A stretch of 64,000 bases of DNA from Actinostola sp. cb2023 (taxonomy: Eukaryota > Cnidaria > Anthozoa > Actiniaria > Actinostolidae). Below the pieces are notes generated by a model that was not told where the DNA came from, made no database searches, and saw nothing but the letters and a program-made list of their open reading frames with translations. Below are positions 1 through 11,566 of the stretch, in pieces. Within the stretch, counting starts at the first letter, position 1. Each line of letters starts with the position of its first letter. The translations under genes and the position numbers were made by a program. The stretch is taken from NCBI GenBank assembly GCA_033675265.1, contig JAUJYZ010000252.1, positions 1 through 64,000 on the forward strand, in the 5' to 3' direction.

Positions 1-138
1 CCGCTCAACTTTTTTTGTTGCTCTCCCATTTGCCTCGCCCTGGTTGTAAATACGAGAAACACTGCTCTGCACCTTGCAACCGCAACATGTTTGCGCGACA
101 TTGCACGATTTTTGTTGCCCGTATTTACCGCACCTTTA

Positions 139-505
139 GTCGCGCGGACGTGCGCTCGATGTATTTCCGTACCATGACCATCGAGCCAAATATTTTTCCC
201 TTTACAAGAGCCCGACCTAACTCAGTCATAACTTTTAATCCTATGACCCCAAAGTTTTTGGCTACAACACAAAGCTAGGGATGAAAAATCCCTGCAAAAC
301 AAATAAATATAGCGCGCGCGACACATGTTAAACATCGAGTCAGGCCGGACTGGATTTTCTCCGGCCCGCTCGAGCAAAGCCGGTCCGGCCCCCATCCACG
401 TGACTTTTTTCCGAAAGGTTTTAATAAGAGCGCAAGCAGGGCCGCCCATACGGGTCCATATGGATCAATGTAGCTTAATTACGAACCATACCACATACCG
501 TAATT
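139..505 (+). repeat. Dispersed repeat R1, copy 1
   Basis: About 350 bp that recurs, diverged, at 19655-19982. Shared landmarks in order are CGAGCCAAATATTTT, CCCGACCTAACTCAGTC, AGCTAGGGATGAAAAATCCC, an alternating GCGCGC stretch and CCGGCCCGCTCGAGCAAAGC. No coding content is evident. Class unknown. Bases 1-138 hold nothing I recognise. Confidence 0.7.
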
Positions 506-516
506 ATTATATTTAA

Positions 517-610
517 TACCATGGCACTGGGAGGGATATTAGTGATTAAATGTCCCCGAAAGGCAGAGGGACATTTAATCACTAATATCCCAACGAAGAA
601 GCCATTGGTA
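517..610. mobile_element. Short palindromic MITE (TACCATGGC ends)
   Basis: The arms are inverted copies: TACCATGGC against GCCATTGGTA at the tips, and GATATTAGTGATTAAATGTC against its complement inside. Similar tips (TAATACCATG) occur at 38171-38323 and near 44390, so this is a family. Non-coding. Confidence 0.65.
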
Positions 611-1284
611 TTTAGTTTGTTAATATGATCAACCGAGGAAATGGACCAAAATTACAAGCTTGAGTTAAAAACCGCGCCAGAGGAGAATATATTATAAGTG
701 TTTTGTGAAAAGAGGTTCCTTGATTATACTGTACTCTGGGGGAATGCTTCATGCATGTTGCAATCTTTGTTTTCTTTACCCCCTAGACATAACAAGGAGT
801 ATAAATTAGTTATAGTACGGAGTACCTGAACGGTAAACAGATCAGGAAATGGCGGAAGATCGGTTTTAATTTTGTGAAGAGATGACCGAAAGTGGAGCAT
901 AGTACGTAAGGGAAAACTACGAGTCCTCAAAACACTAAAATTGCACATACAGAAAAAGAGGAAAGTGCCCAACCAATAGAATTATTTCATTGTGTGAAAC
1001 AAATAACAGAAATAGCTATAATAAAATATATCCTTTGAAATTCGACTTTTGTGCAATTTCCTTCTAATTGCGCATCGGGCGTTAACGACAATGTTTGTGG
1101 ATATCAAAATTACCACTGTATTTTTTTTAGCTTCTTCACACATCCCAACACGTCTTTGGAATGCTCGAGTCCCATCATAAGTAGAGGAGCGAAATAAGTA
1201 CTATTCGGTTTGCCTCTTGCTTCCCCAATGATTGTGTATTACACCTGGTGGTATATGAGGGAGGGACCGTGACTCTTGCAATCC
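611..1284. other. Unassigned AT-rich interval
   Basis: No convincing coding exon, tandem repeat or inverted repeat was seen in this interval. Confidence 0.4.
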
Positions 1285-1492
1285 TCATGCATAGTAAATG
1301 AAGGGATATTTAGTTTTAAATAATCCACCCCTTCATGAATATAATCATAAGTGGACATTTTAGTCTAAATTTTCCCTCCATGATTGTATTCATGAGGGAC
1401 CATTAGTATAAATTTCCCTCATGAATTGGTATTCATTAAAAAAGCATAGGAGATTTAGATGTCTACAATTTCCCTCATTTACTATGCATGAG
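1285..1492. mobile_element. Palindromic MITE (CTCATGCATAGTAAATGA ends)
   Basis: The left tip CTCATGCATAGTAAATGA is mirrored by TCATTTACTATGCATGAG on the right. The interior has further imperfect symmetry around TTCATGAAT. About 208 bp, non-coding. Confidence 0.65.
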
Positions 1493-1654
1493 CGATGCTT
1501 GAACCTTTAGAAGCTTTCCCGCGAGGCGGTTGTTCGATGTTGTCCCTCGTGGAACAATGGAAAACCGAGGTGATCATGGTATTATGTCAGGTTTATCGGT
1601 TATTCCTTGGGTACTGAAAATGCACAATGAAAGTGGACAAACCAAAACTTTCAT

Positions 1655-3242
1655 TGGGGTCACAGGCAAACCACAAAAAGTGATAAGTGACATTTGCACT
1701 AAAAAATACCGAATAAAACCTTGTTTTAAAAATACATGTTTAGTTAGAGAGCACCGAGTAAATGCACCATTGTTCCCCACCCTCCCTCACATGAAGTCGG
1801 AAATAAGTCACCGGGTGGAAGTATATTATTACAAAGTAGGCAACTTTTCCCGGATTCATTGTGGTGATCCGCAAAACAAATCTGCTAAAATATATATCAA
1901 AGCTTGTGAAAAACTCATCCCTAAATCCGTCCAGCTACTAAAATACCTTCAATCTATCATGTCAGCCCCCAATGTTTTGGTTGTATTTTGAAGAAAATGC
2001 TGGTTTTTTTTTGTTTGGGGTCCAAGGACGCAAAAAAACAGCTTTCGTACTATTGTGCCTGACAGTTAGGCTTTCGACCAGCGTCAAGTCCTTGGGACCG
2101 AAAATGTGGAGCAAAAATAACCCGGCGTACCCCTTCCCTTGGTAGTCCTTTACTCGGCCTAGATCAAATGGACAACGCAACCCTACATAGGCAAACATTC
2201 GACTTCCGCTTTCGTAACATAAATATTCATGGCGTGTGAATCTTTGACGCATGCAAGCCCATTTTTGCAAGACGGAATAAATACAATACACTGCACAATA
2301 CATTACAAGCAAAAATTAAACTACAACATATAGATGAATGACAGTAACATTTTTGAATGTTATTCTTAACTTTCACTTCTCAGTTGAATTCGTCCCAGAT
2401 TGTTATCTGAAATGCACATGTTGCAGAGCTTGCTAGTTATATTACTGTTATTCTAATGTCAAATAAGTCCGCAAATAAGCGTTATTCATTTCGAATAATC
2501 AGTGGGAAGGCAAACGGAAATATTTGCATTGAATTATACAAATTACAAAACACCTTGTACTTTCTTTCATAATTTCAGTTGACTATAAGGACCTATAACG
2601 AAACGAAACCAAGCTTTCTTGTAATTATTGTACAGTGTATTGTATTATTCCGTCTTACCCCAAAACTTGCATGCATCAAGAATTCACACGCCATGAATAT
2701 TTAAATGTTACGAAAGCGGAAGTCGAATGTTTGCCTATGTAGGGTTGCGTTTGTCCATTTGATCAGGCGAGTAAAGGAATTACAACGGGAAGGGGTACGC
2801 GGGTTATTTTTGCTCCACATTTTCGTCCCCAGGACTGCGCTGGTCGAAGCCTAACTGTCGGCACATAGTACGAAAGCTGTTTTTTTTTTTTTTTGGGTCC
2901 TGGACCCAAAACCAGCATTTTCTTCAAAATACAACCAAACAATTGAGCTGACATGATAGATTGAAGGTATTTTAGTAACTGGACGGATTTAGGGATGAGT
3001 TTTCACAAGATTTGATATATATTTTAGGCAGATTTGTTTTGAGATTCACCACAGGAATCCTGAAAGTTGCCTACCTTGTAATAATATACGTCCTCCGGTT
3101 GACCTATTCCGACTCAGTGAGGGAGGGTGGGGAACAATGGTGCATTTACTCGGGCTAAAATGTATTAAAAAAACACGTTTTTATTCGGTATTTTTTTTAG
3201 TGCAAATGTCACTTTATCACTGTGGTTTGCCTGTGCATGGGG
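1655..3242. mobile_element. Fold-back element, long inverted arms
   Basis: About 600 bp on the left (1655-2290) reappears inverted on the right (2640-3242). Landmarks are CACAGGCAAACCACA against its complement at the outer edge, TCAATCTATCATGTCAG, GAAGAAAATGCTGG, and GAAGTCGAATGTTTGCCTATG near the centre. Open frames inside the arms (for example 1530-1991) are mirror images of one another and show no protein similarity I recognise. The arms have diverged by indels, so the insertion is not recent. Confidence 0.75.
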
Positions 3243-3279
3243 TAGTTAAATATTTCGCATTTACCGGGGAAAAGCATTG

Positions 3280-3680
3280 ATTTTTCATGGGGTCATGAAT
3301 TTAGCATTTCCATTTAAAAAAATAAACATGAAATACCACCCCACGAAAACATGGTGATTTATTCATGGTTTTTTTCATGGCCATCAAAATCACCATGAAA
3401 CCTGCCCTTGCTTTCATGGCATTTTCATGGGTTTTTCAGGGCACATTTTCATGGACTGATTAATTTCATGGACCCTTAAACGGGAAAGATTAATGGGGTT
3501 TTATCATGGGTTTTTTTAATGGCATTTTCATTGGGGTTTCATGGGCCATTTCCCATGAAACTCCCCATGAAAATTGCCATGAAAATACCATGAAACCTCC
3601 GTGAAAATCTAGTGAATTTACCATGAAAAAATTCACAGGATTTTCATGGGTTTTCATTTCGTAGTGGACCCCTCGCACAT
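3280..3680. repeat. CATG-rich degenerate repeat (TTTTCATGG / CCATGAAAA)
   Basis: About 400 bp built largely from TTTTCATGG and its complement CCATGAAAA at irregular spacing, in both orientations. Each short unit is nearly self-complementary around CATG, so the tract could fold in many ways. No coding content. Confidence 0.7.
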
Positions 3681-4180
3681 TACGCTCACTACTTATCCAT
3701 TAGACTACCTGACTGCTTGTTCGATTTTGTAGCTCTGTTCTAAAAAAAACATATAATACTTGCGAGGTGACTCATTAGACCAAGAACACAAAAGCAATTA
3801 TTATGTTCTTCTCTCAGGAGACTCAAGAACAATTCAGATAATCATTCATTATTAAATCGTTTGAGAAGCCATATCAAAAAGTCGTGCTTCGTGTTTCATC
3901 AGGGGATTCAAAACACCTCGAAACAATAAAAGCACTTGACCTACGGCCTCGTGCTTTCATTAGTTTCTCGATGGTGTTTTGAACCTTAGGCTCAGTATCC
4001 AGCCAGTATCTTAGGGCAACTATACTAATAAAAGGGAGAGGCAAAGGTTTTTCGTGACTGGATCATAGCAGCCTGTCCAGGCCGCTGAATTCTCTAATTT
4101 GGCCCGTAAAATATACCCACAATGCTCTATGACATGAATGGACGATATAGCGATCAGGCTTCCGCCGATGATTTCTGGAA

Positions 4181-4208
4181 TCTTGGGCTTCCTGTGGTTC
4201 AGTTCCAC
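4181..4208 (+). promoter_or_regulatory. TTGGGCTTCCTGTGG motif upstream of GST-1
   Basis: CTTGGGCTTCCTGTGG lies about 100 bp before the GST-1 start codon in the sense orientation. Relatives sit upstream of GST-2 and GST-3, also in their sense orientation. The motif occurs elsewhere in the window, so it may be a transposon end and not a promoter element. Confidence 0.3.
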
Positions 4209-4715
4209 GTGACTGCTAACAAAGTAATGCGCTGCTTACTCTGCTGATTCATTTGAAGCTTGTGTTAAATATTGTCGAGTCACGGAACATAAGAATCAGC
4301 CATAATGCCTGAATTCAAACTTCATTACTTTGCTTTTCGTGGCCGTGCAGAACCTGCAAAGACTTTGCTTCGCTGCTGTTGGTGTCAAGTATGAAGACAT
4401 CAGACACCATAAGGAAGAATGGCCGCAAATGAAGAAAGGTAAAAGACTAATTAATGGTCGAAATTAATCGATAAACTAGAGTACAAACACTAAAACCGCG
4501 CGTGCAACGTTTTAATTTGCACTAATAGTACGAGCACAATAGAAATATCATTATTTAGTACATGGAGAATACTTATTGGAAAATATCAGAAAACGAAGTT
4601 ATTGGAAAAGTATCAGTCTGAAAACGAAGCGAGTTGAGTTTTCTGATACTTCATAACGAATAAGTAAAAAACTGTACAAAGCATTTTCCATGCTGTATTG
4701 TGTTTATTATATATT

Positions 4716-5018
4716 ATATAGCTAATTGCATAATCGTTGTCGGGTTGAAAATCATGAAAGCTATGACCAAAAAGGAATTCTGGGAAATTAATAAACTCTA
4801 AATTAACACCGTCAAATCATCGACCTTTTTATCCACAATTGCAGACTTGTAGGATCTTAGTTTTAAAAATAGCTCATATACCTTCAAAACTACGAGAACA
4901 TTGAATATATCTGTGTGTAATGTAGCTCATGAACTGATTTCCCATCCACTCCTAGCGGTCTCAGCTTCTATATGATTTATGATTTTCAACCCGACAACGA
5001 TTATGCAATTAGCTATAT
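4716..5018. mobile_element. MITE family M3, copy 1
   Basis: The tips are 35-40 bp inverted repeats: ATATAGCTAATTGCATAATC on the left and its complement at 4999-5018, continuing into GTTGTCGGGTTGAAAATCAT. The second copy is at 10419-10695. It sits inside intron 1 of GST-1. Non-coding. Confidence 0.8.
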
Positions 5019-5283
5019 ACATACTGATATTTCAAAACCCACATGGAAATTGTTTGAAATTCTGGGCGACAGTTGTTGTTGCTCATTTGCATATATAATG
5101 TTTTTATCGATGCGCAAAATATTTGTGAATCTTTTTGTTTTGATTTTATTCATTTTTTCAGGAATAAGTAAAAATGATTTCTTTCATATCAGTGCAGACA
5201 AAAGTTATCTCAATTGTATTTATTATCAGTTTATAAACTTAAAATAGAATCGTGACTGAATTGCGCGTTTCTACTGCTAACCC

Positions 5284-5477
5284 AAAGCCATTTAAGCGTC
5301 TGGCTTTAGCTGTACTATTGTATTGTACTATATGTGCTATATTTGACCCAAGCCAATAAGCCTCTGGCTTTGACTGTACTATTGTATTGTACTATCCGTG
5401 CATATCATTAATGATAATTAATTTTTTTCGACCCTAGCCATTTAAACCTCTGTACTATTGCATTGTACTATTTGTGG
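5284..5477. repeat. Degenerate tandem repeat, about 65-75 bp unit
   Basis: Three imperfect copies of a unit containing AGCC..TTAAGCCTCTGGCTTT followed by TGTACTATTGTATTGTACTAT. It lies within intron 1 of GST-1. Confidence 0.6.
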
Positions 5478-5620
5478 GGCTCAGACTTTTCTGTAGTGGT
5501 TGAAGTGTGTTTGTAACGTGGGTTCATTTTCTTCTTTATTTCATTTATATGTATAAATACTATTTCTAACTATATGTACTGTAATTATTTATACTCAGTT
5601 TCTGAAACTCTTATTAATCC

Positions 5621-6342
5621 TAGCCTGATTTTCAGACGGCTCATGTGTCATACGCTTCGCTCCCTCCCCAAATCCCCGTCTGATTGCCCTCGTAGGAAGT
5701 CGTGTTCTGCTATTGTTTGAATTTCGACCAATCAGAGCGAACCTTTTAGTTTTCTCAAAGTGAGGTATGCAAAGAATTCGCACCTAAATGACAGACGATT
5801 AACACGCTAGGGTTTTTATGAGCCCGATTTCGAGAAGCTCACAGAAGAAAAGCGAAGAAATCGGCCTGATTTCAATTTAAATATGTCCTATGTTGTACGT
5901 TCAGATATATATTCTTATGGAGCCGAAGGATCTTGAAAGGAACTGCGAATACATTCACGCTTCGATTTGTTGACCCGTTGAGTTGACCTCGTCTAAAATT
6001 CGAATGCATTCGCAGTTCCTTAAATTCAAGATCCTTCGGCTCCATAAGAATATATATCTGAACGTACAACATAGGACATATTTAAAATTGAAATCAGGCC
6101 GATTTCTTCGGCTTTTCTTCTGTGAGCTTCTCGAAATCGGGCTCATAAAAAACCTAGCGTGTTAATCGTCTGTCATTTAGGTGGCGAATTCTTTGCATAC
6201 CTCACTTTGAGAAAACTAAAAGGTTCGCTCTGATTGGTCGAAATTCAAACAATAGCAGAACACGACTTCCTACGAGGGCAATCAGACGGGGATTTGGGAG
6301 GGAGCGAAGCGTATGACACATGAGCCGTCTGAAATCAGGCTA
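5621..6342. mobile_element. Fold-back element with 340-bp arms
   Basis: TAGCCTGATTTTCAGACGGC at the left is mirrored by GCCGTCTGAAATCAGGCTA at the right. The arms stay near-identical through TGATTGCCCTCGTAGGAAGTC, CTTTTAGTTTTCTC and CCTTCGGCTCCATAAGAATA to a short centre near 5960-5990. The flanks (ttattaatcc and tattattatcc) could be a degraded 9-11 bp target duplication, as in Mutator-like elements. That is inference. Confidence 0.75.
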
Positions 6343-7340
6343 TATTATTATCCATGAGCAATTGGTCCTTCCAACCATGCAGGTTTGTCCAATCAGTCCA
6401 CCATACATGGCTATATTTATAGCCCGATAAAAAACTCATCAATAAAACATCAGTGTCTGCTACACGGATACAGAACTGATGAATCAAACATTAGTATCTA
6501 TGTCACTGATGTTTCATTAATCAGTTATTTATCAGTGATAAAGACTGATACTAACACAGGTCATGGAAAGATCTCAATTATGGTGTCGTATCATTTGACC
6601 TTTGTGTAGCACTGCACCGACAGAAAGCTTCGATAAAACTGACGGCTTCCTATTTACGAATGCAAGACCTCTCTCGAATGTGGGATGAGTTTGAGGTGTA
6701 TCCTGCGCATGACCAGCGATGTCACAAGTACCTTCACAAGAAAGTGTTGTGATTTTCTTGCATTATTTGATTTTATTATATAGACACGAGTGTTTTACTG
6801 GAAAATATCTCACTCGTAAAATTCGTACGAAACTACATCCGGGACCCGAGTGGCGTATTTTCCATATCCTCACTAGTGAGGATATCGATGACGTCGGGCT
6901 CAGTACTTCTACAAATCCCTCTCAAAGGTGCGCAAGGGCTCACCCTTATTCTCGGGCGGCATGAGCTTAAGCGGTTATGTTAATTTTGTGATTGTTCTGT
7001 CCAATTAATTGCTGTTACGCATGGCTGCACATTAAATATGATAACTATTTACAATGGCCACAACTGAATAAATTAATTACGAGAAAAATTACCAAAATCC
7101 TTTGCAGTCTTGGAGTGTTGACTGTTTGCTTCGACTGCGACAACGATTTTTGAAATAGGTGTATATTTTGGAGCATGCGATGTTTTTAAAGCTCATGCTC
7201 TACTGATACTGCATGTTTTTTCTTATGCCGTTTGAAACATTGTAACCCTCATGCATTTCTGTGACGATGGGTCAGACTCCAAAAGCTTGGAGTAACATTT
7301 ATACACTGAAATTAACTCTTGAAACGTTTTTGTTCTAATT
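6343..7340. other. Intron 1 remainder of GST-1
   Basis: Unique-looking AT-rich sequence. Short open frames are present, but none has splice context or a recognisable product. Confidence 0.35.
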
Positions 7341-7646
7341 TTCTAGATGGATTTAGTCCTCTGGGATATCTTCCAGTGCTTGAAGTAAAGGGGAAAAAGC
7401 TGTGTGAATCCATGGCTATTGTGAAGTATATTGCACGAGAGAATGTGGTAGGTACAACAACAAGGGTGATTTGCTCATTTCCTTGTCTTGGTGTCAGTTT
7501 TCACAACTTGAAATTTTAATTCCACCTTTCTTTGTTTCTAAATATAATGTGAAATGTTGGTTTGGTTGTCCACCATTTTTTTAATTGGGGTCAGATAATG
7601 AGATTAATTCATAGTCTTTTATCAGCCAACTGACGGTAGCATTATC

Positions 7647-7853
7647 TGTCACGGCGTTTGAACAAGTTTGGCTATTTTTAGAACACGAAATTGACCAATC
7701 ACTGTTGCTGCAAATTAACGAGTTGCGGCAAATAAAACGAGTTGCTGCCGTAAAACGAGTTGCTGCAAATAAAACCGGAAGTGCACAGTCGGATTGGTCA
7801 ATTTCGAGAAATCGTGTTCTAAATATAGCCAAACTTGTTCAAACGCCGTGACA
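7647..7853. mobile_element. MITE with TGTCACGGCGTTTGAACAAG ends
   Basis: Inverted tips of about 55 bp (TGTCACGGCGTTTGAACAAG against CTTGTTCAAACGCCGTGACA) flank a centre with GAGTTGCTGC repeats. It lies in intron 2 of GST-1. Confidence 0.75.
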
Positions 7854-7915
7854 TAGACCCAATATGTAGCATGGATGATCCTACTTATGGGCTCCTGACC
7901 AATGCATGTATTTTA

Positions 7916-8333
7916 ATCCTTTTCGTCTTTCTGTGTTCACTGAGTCTTTCACTAGACTTTCACTGCATCGGCTTTTTGTTTTGGCTTTTACCTTGCTGTT
8001 CTTTGTAGTTCGAAAGAACTGAACCTCTGCCCGGACTCGGCACTTTTCCGTTTGAGCATGCGTCGAGTTATCAGGTTCGTCACAAGTTGCCATAGTAACA
8101 TCCAAATATGGCTGTGCACGCACATCGCAGGCTCATTTCTTGTCAGTAAAATACTACCATATTTTATGCGTGCGCTTTATCGTCCCGGTTCGACGCACGC
8201 TAAAGCGGAAAAGTGCCGAGTTCGGGCAGAGGTTTCGAACTACAAGAACAGCAAAAGTAAAAGCCAAAACAAAAAGCCGATACAGCAAAAGTAAAAGTAA
8301 AATACTCAGTGAACATAGAAAGACGAAAAGGAA
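7916..8333. mobile_element. Fold-back MITE in GST-1 intron 2
   Basis: ATCCTTTTCGTCTTTCTGTG is mirrored by CATAGAAAGACGAAAAGGAA. The arms continue through GGCTTTTTGTTTTGGCTTTT and CGGCACTTTTCCG to about 170 bp each. Confidence 0.7.
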
Positions 8334-8920
8334 TCCCTGCTCGCAGGGTACGTAAGTGCTCCCCAGCAGCGAATACACGCTGCAATATTTTCTCGCGCTG
8401 GCAATCAATTTCAGTTTTATTTGCTGCATTTTTTCCAGTACAAGAGAACAATTTAGCACGTATCTAACCTGAGAGAAAAAGAAAGGAGCCTCTCCCCCTC
8501 CCCTTTCCTTTTTGAAGGCCGGATACGACAAACAGAATGATGAACAGCTTTGTATAGCAACAGTAAATAAATTGTAACAGCAACTAACTATATATCAATA
8601 GCAACATTTCCACTGATTTATATCATATAGTAGCATATTTTAGCATATTTCAGCATTATTGTTTAGAATCCATTTAAATTGTATATTAAGTCTATCAATA
8701 GTATTTTTTATCAATTGTAATTTCCATGTAAAGTTTTTACACAATTCAGCTATCCAGTTGCAATAGTATTTACTAATAATAAACTATCTATCTATCTACT
8801 CAGGTTAGCACGTATCGTGCTTCACAACTACAGCGGCAAAAATGTCTCGTAACAAAGAAATGTTGCAGAAAGTTCAAATGTTGTGAAAATTGCACGCTTC
8901 AAATAGAATGTTGCAGCATT

Positions 8921-9180
8921 TACAGTTGAACCAAGAAATCCGTGGACACCTAAAACTAAAATATGCCTGGAATGTTCATTGTGACCAATCACATACGAGA
9001 GTAGTCAAGCGTGTCGAACTGTCAGCCAATCGAATTTGGTACAAGATACACGTAAGACAGAACGTAGAATTGAAACTTAACGGCCTTGTTGGGTGATTGG
9101 TAACGATCTGTGATCGTGATTGGTCACAATGAACATTCCAGACATATTTAGGTGTCCACGGTTTTCTTGGTTCGTCGACT
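8921..9180. mobile_element. MITE with AACCAAGAAATCCGTGGACACC ends
   Basis: The left tip GAACCAAGAAATCCGTGGAC and the right tip GTCCACGGTTTTCTTGGTTC are inverted, and the inner arms repeat CTGGAATGTTCATTGTGACC. About 260 bp, in GST-1 intron 2. Confidence 0.7.
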
Positions 9181-9241
9181 TTAATTATCACCCATATTTA
9201 CTTTCAATGCAATAATAAATCCTTTCTAATTAGCTAATTGA

Positions 9242-9374
9242 TCAGGGGTCAATTCAATGAAACTTTTACATGCGACTGTAATTTACAGTTGTAGTTATTG
9301 TTCTTGGCAGCTAAAACAATAGCTACACTTGTAAATAACAGTTGTAAAAGTTTAATTGGATTGTCGACCCCAGG
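9242..9374. mobile_element. Short MITE (AGGGGTCAATTCAATGAAAC ends)
   Basis: TCAGGGGTCAATTCAATGAA is mirrored by TTAATTGGATTGTCGACCCC, with TAACAGTTGTAAAAG against CTTTTACA..ACTGT inside. About 133 bp. Confidence 0.65.
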
Positions 9375-9697
9375 ATTTAATATTGATTTTCGGTTTTCAT
9401 GTATCGTGGTGACTACCGAGAAAGGAAGCTGGAAGGAATAAATAAAAAATAATAAAAATAAACCTTTATTTATACTGCACTAATATAGGAATGAAAATAA
9501 TTGTTTATCAATATTTCAGGTCTTACACCATCAGACAGCTTTGATATTGCAATATGTGACATGATCGTGAATATGGACTATGATTGTTTTCAACTAATGG
9601 CAGAAGCAAGTTGTTTGGAGACAGATGAAGAAAGAAAGGTAGAACACAAACCATCGGTCCGTGCATGAAACAAAATCAAAATAGTTAGAACTTATAC

Positions 9698-9973
9698 TAG
9701 AGTACAAACACTAGTGCAATTTAGAAAAGCGTGAAAACTAAATAACTAATTAGTACTAAATAGCACAAAGGAAACAATAGTAAACAATAGAAATAGTACT
9801 ATTTAAAATTAGTACTATTTCACACTTTTCTAAATTGCACTCTAAAACCGTGAAACAGTACAAACTAGTTAGTGCTAAATAGCACCAATGAAAAAAATAG
9901 AAAACAAAAGACATTGCACTATTTAGTGCTAATTAAAGTTAGCACTGTTTCACGGTTTTAGTGTTGCACTCTA
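9698..9973. mobile_element. MITE nested inside a related MITE
   Basis: The outer element has tips TAGAGTACAAACACTA and TAGTGTTGCACTCTA, with AAACCGTGAAACAG just inside. It is split after its first 16 bases by an inner element (9714-9842) with tips GTGCAATTTAGAAAAGCGTG and its complement. TA flanks the inner element on both sides (9712-9713 and 9843-9844). A lone left end of the family is at 4477-4560. The TA duplication fits Tc1/mariner-type mobilisation. Confidence 0.75.
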
Positions 9974-10268
9974 CCACCAAACTATCAACTAAATAGAAAC
10001 TAATCTCACCATAAGAACAATAAAACTGGCCGTGAGGAATGATGTTATGGTTCAATGATATCACCTACTTGTCTATAAATAAAAACAATTAAACAATACT
10101 TCTTTGACTTTGTTTCACGGACATATGGTATGCACTCTATGACGTAAAACTCACTACTTGCGTCACTTATAATGTAGCCAATCAGCTTTCAATGCTACAA
10201 GATATGTTTCTATTGTTTCATTGTGGCAGAGCTCAGTTTTCTGTGTTATAGCTTGGTGTGCAGACACT

Positions 10269-10420
10269 ATACACTCATTTCGATAAAGTTAGTCACCCGT
10301 CAAGCTTCGAAGGTGAGACCGATGAGGATCCTGGGTTGGTTAAAATGTATGTACCCATGGTCCTTCTTGGTCTCACCTTCGAAGCTTTTCGGTTGACTAT
10401 CTTTATCGAAATGAGTGTAT
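10269..10420. mobile_element. MITE with ATACACTCATTTCGATAAAG ends
   Basis: About 50-bp inverted arms: ATACACTCATTTCGATAAAG and CAAGCTTCGAAGGTGAGACC against their complements. The right end abuts the M3 copy at 10419. Confidence 0.8.
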
Positions 10421-10695
10421 ATAGCTAATTGCATAATCGTTGTCGGGTTGAAAATCATAAATCATAGAAGCTGAGACCGCAAGGATGGATGGGAAATCAG
10501 TTCACGAGCCACATTACATACACATATATATTCAATGTTCTCGTAGTTTTGAAGGTGTATATGAGCTATTTAACTAAGATCCTACAAGTCTGGATAAAAA
10601 GATCGATCATTTGACGGTGTTATTTAAGAGTTTTAATTTCCCAGAATTCCTTTTGGTCATAGCTTTCATAATAATAATGATTTTCAACCCGATAG
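10419..10695. mobile_element. MITE family M3, copy 2
   Basis: The left tip ATATAGCTAATTGCATAATC is intact, the core is in the opposite orientation to the copy at 4716-5018, and the right tip is truncated after TTTTCAACCCGATA. It lies in GST-1 intron 3. Confidence 0.75.
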
Positions 10696-10866
10696 GATTG
10701 ATAGGATTTGATAGCATCAAAGTTTATATAATTCAACTAAATAAACATTTGATGTTGTTCTGCATGGTTGAATATTCATGATCTTAGTAAGCTGCATATT
10801 TCATATAAGAGAGGGCCATAAGTTTTTCAGCTGAAGCTGTATTATGTATTCCCTCGTAAAATAAAG

Positions 10867-10868
<2 letters not shown>

Positions 10869-10961
<93 letters not shown>

Positions 10962-10963
10962 CA
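10869..10963. repeat. (ATT)n microsatellite
   Basis: About 30 uninterrupted ATT units in GST-1 intron 3. Confidence 0.95.
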
Positions 10964-11370
10964 AACTATTTAATACTATTTATTGTTCAATTGTCCAATT
11001 CAAACGGCATTTTGGTTTTGTTTCATATGATATTAGCTCTTTGCACTCTAATATTTTAATGTATTTGATTTGTTATTAAATCCATCAAATTTAAAGCAAT
11101 TGACAGTACTTGTTTTATAGCATATATATTAATATTTATTGTTGGCATTTTGCTAAATATTCAGGGTGATCGAGCTTATAAAAGCAAAACAGATAATAAA
11201 ATTAGCTTTTCATTTTTTATAGAAACTTTTGCTGGATGAGTTGAATGACACACATATCCCTGCCTTTTTGAAAAACATCAATGGGCTTCTTAAAGGGAAC
11301 AATGGTGGTAAGGGGTATCTTGTTGGTAAAAAGGTAAGGATACAACGTCCCTATGAAATTATTAGTAATT

Positions 11371-11566
11371 AGTCGGGCTTCCTTTGGAATGCCCGACTCT
11401 AAAAATGCAGATTGGTCGTCGTATTCTTGTTTGACCTCAAATCGCTAACTGGGTTCTACAGCGCATGCGGCCGCTCAGATAAGTACCGAAGGCTCTGATC
11501 AACATGAGACGTGTTCTTCACACACAAATATTGCTCAAAACAAATCAAATATCGCTCATATTATTA
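11371..11566 (+). mobile_element. Helentron-like family H1, 5' fragment
   Basis: Starts AGTCGGGCTTCC..GGAATGCCCGACTC, the same terminal hairpin as the copies at 44934 and 57165, followed by CTAAAAATG and AACTGGGTTCTACAGCGCAT. Similarity fades after about 11566, and no 3' hairpin end was found. It lies in GST-1 intron 4. Confidence 0.6.

Noticed and set aside
1530..2312. Overlapping ORFs in the fold-back element
   Set aside because: Lie in inverted arms, differ between arms by indels, and have no recognisable domain.
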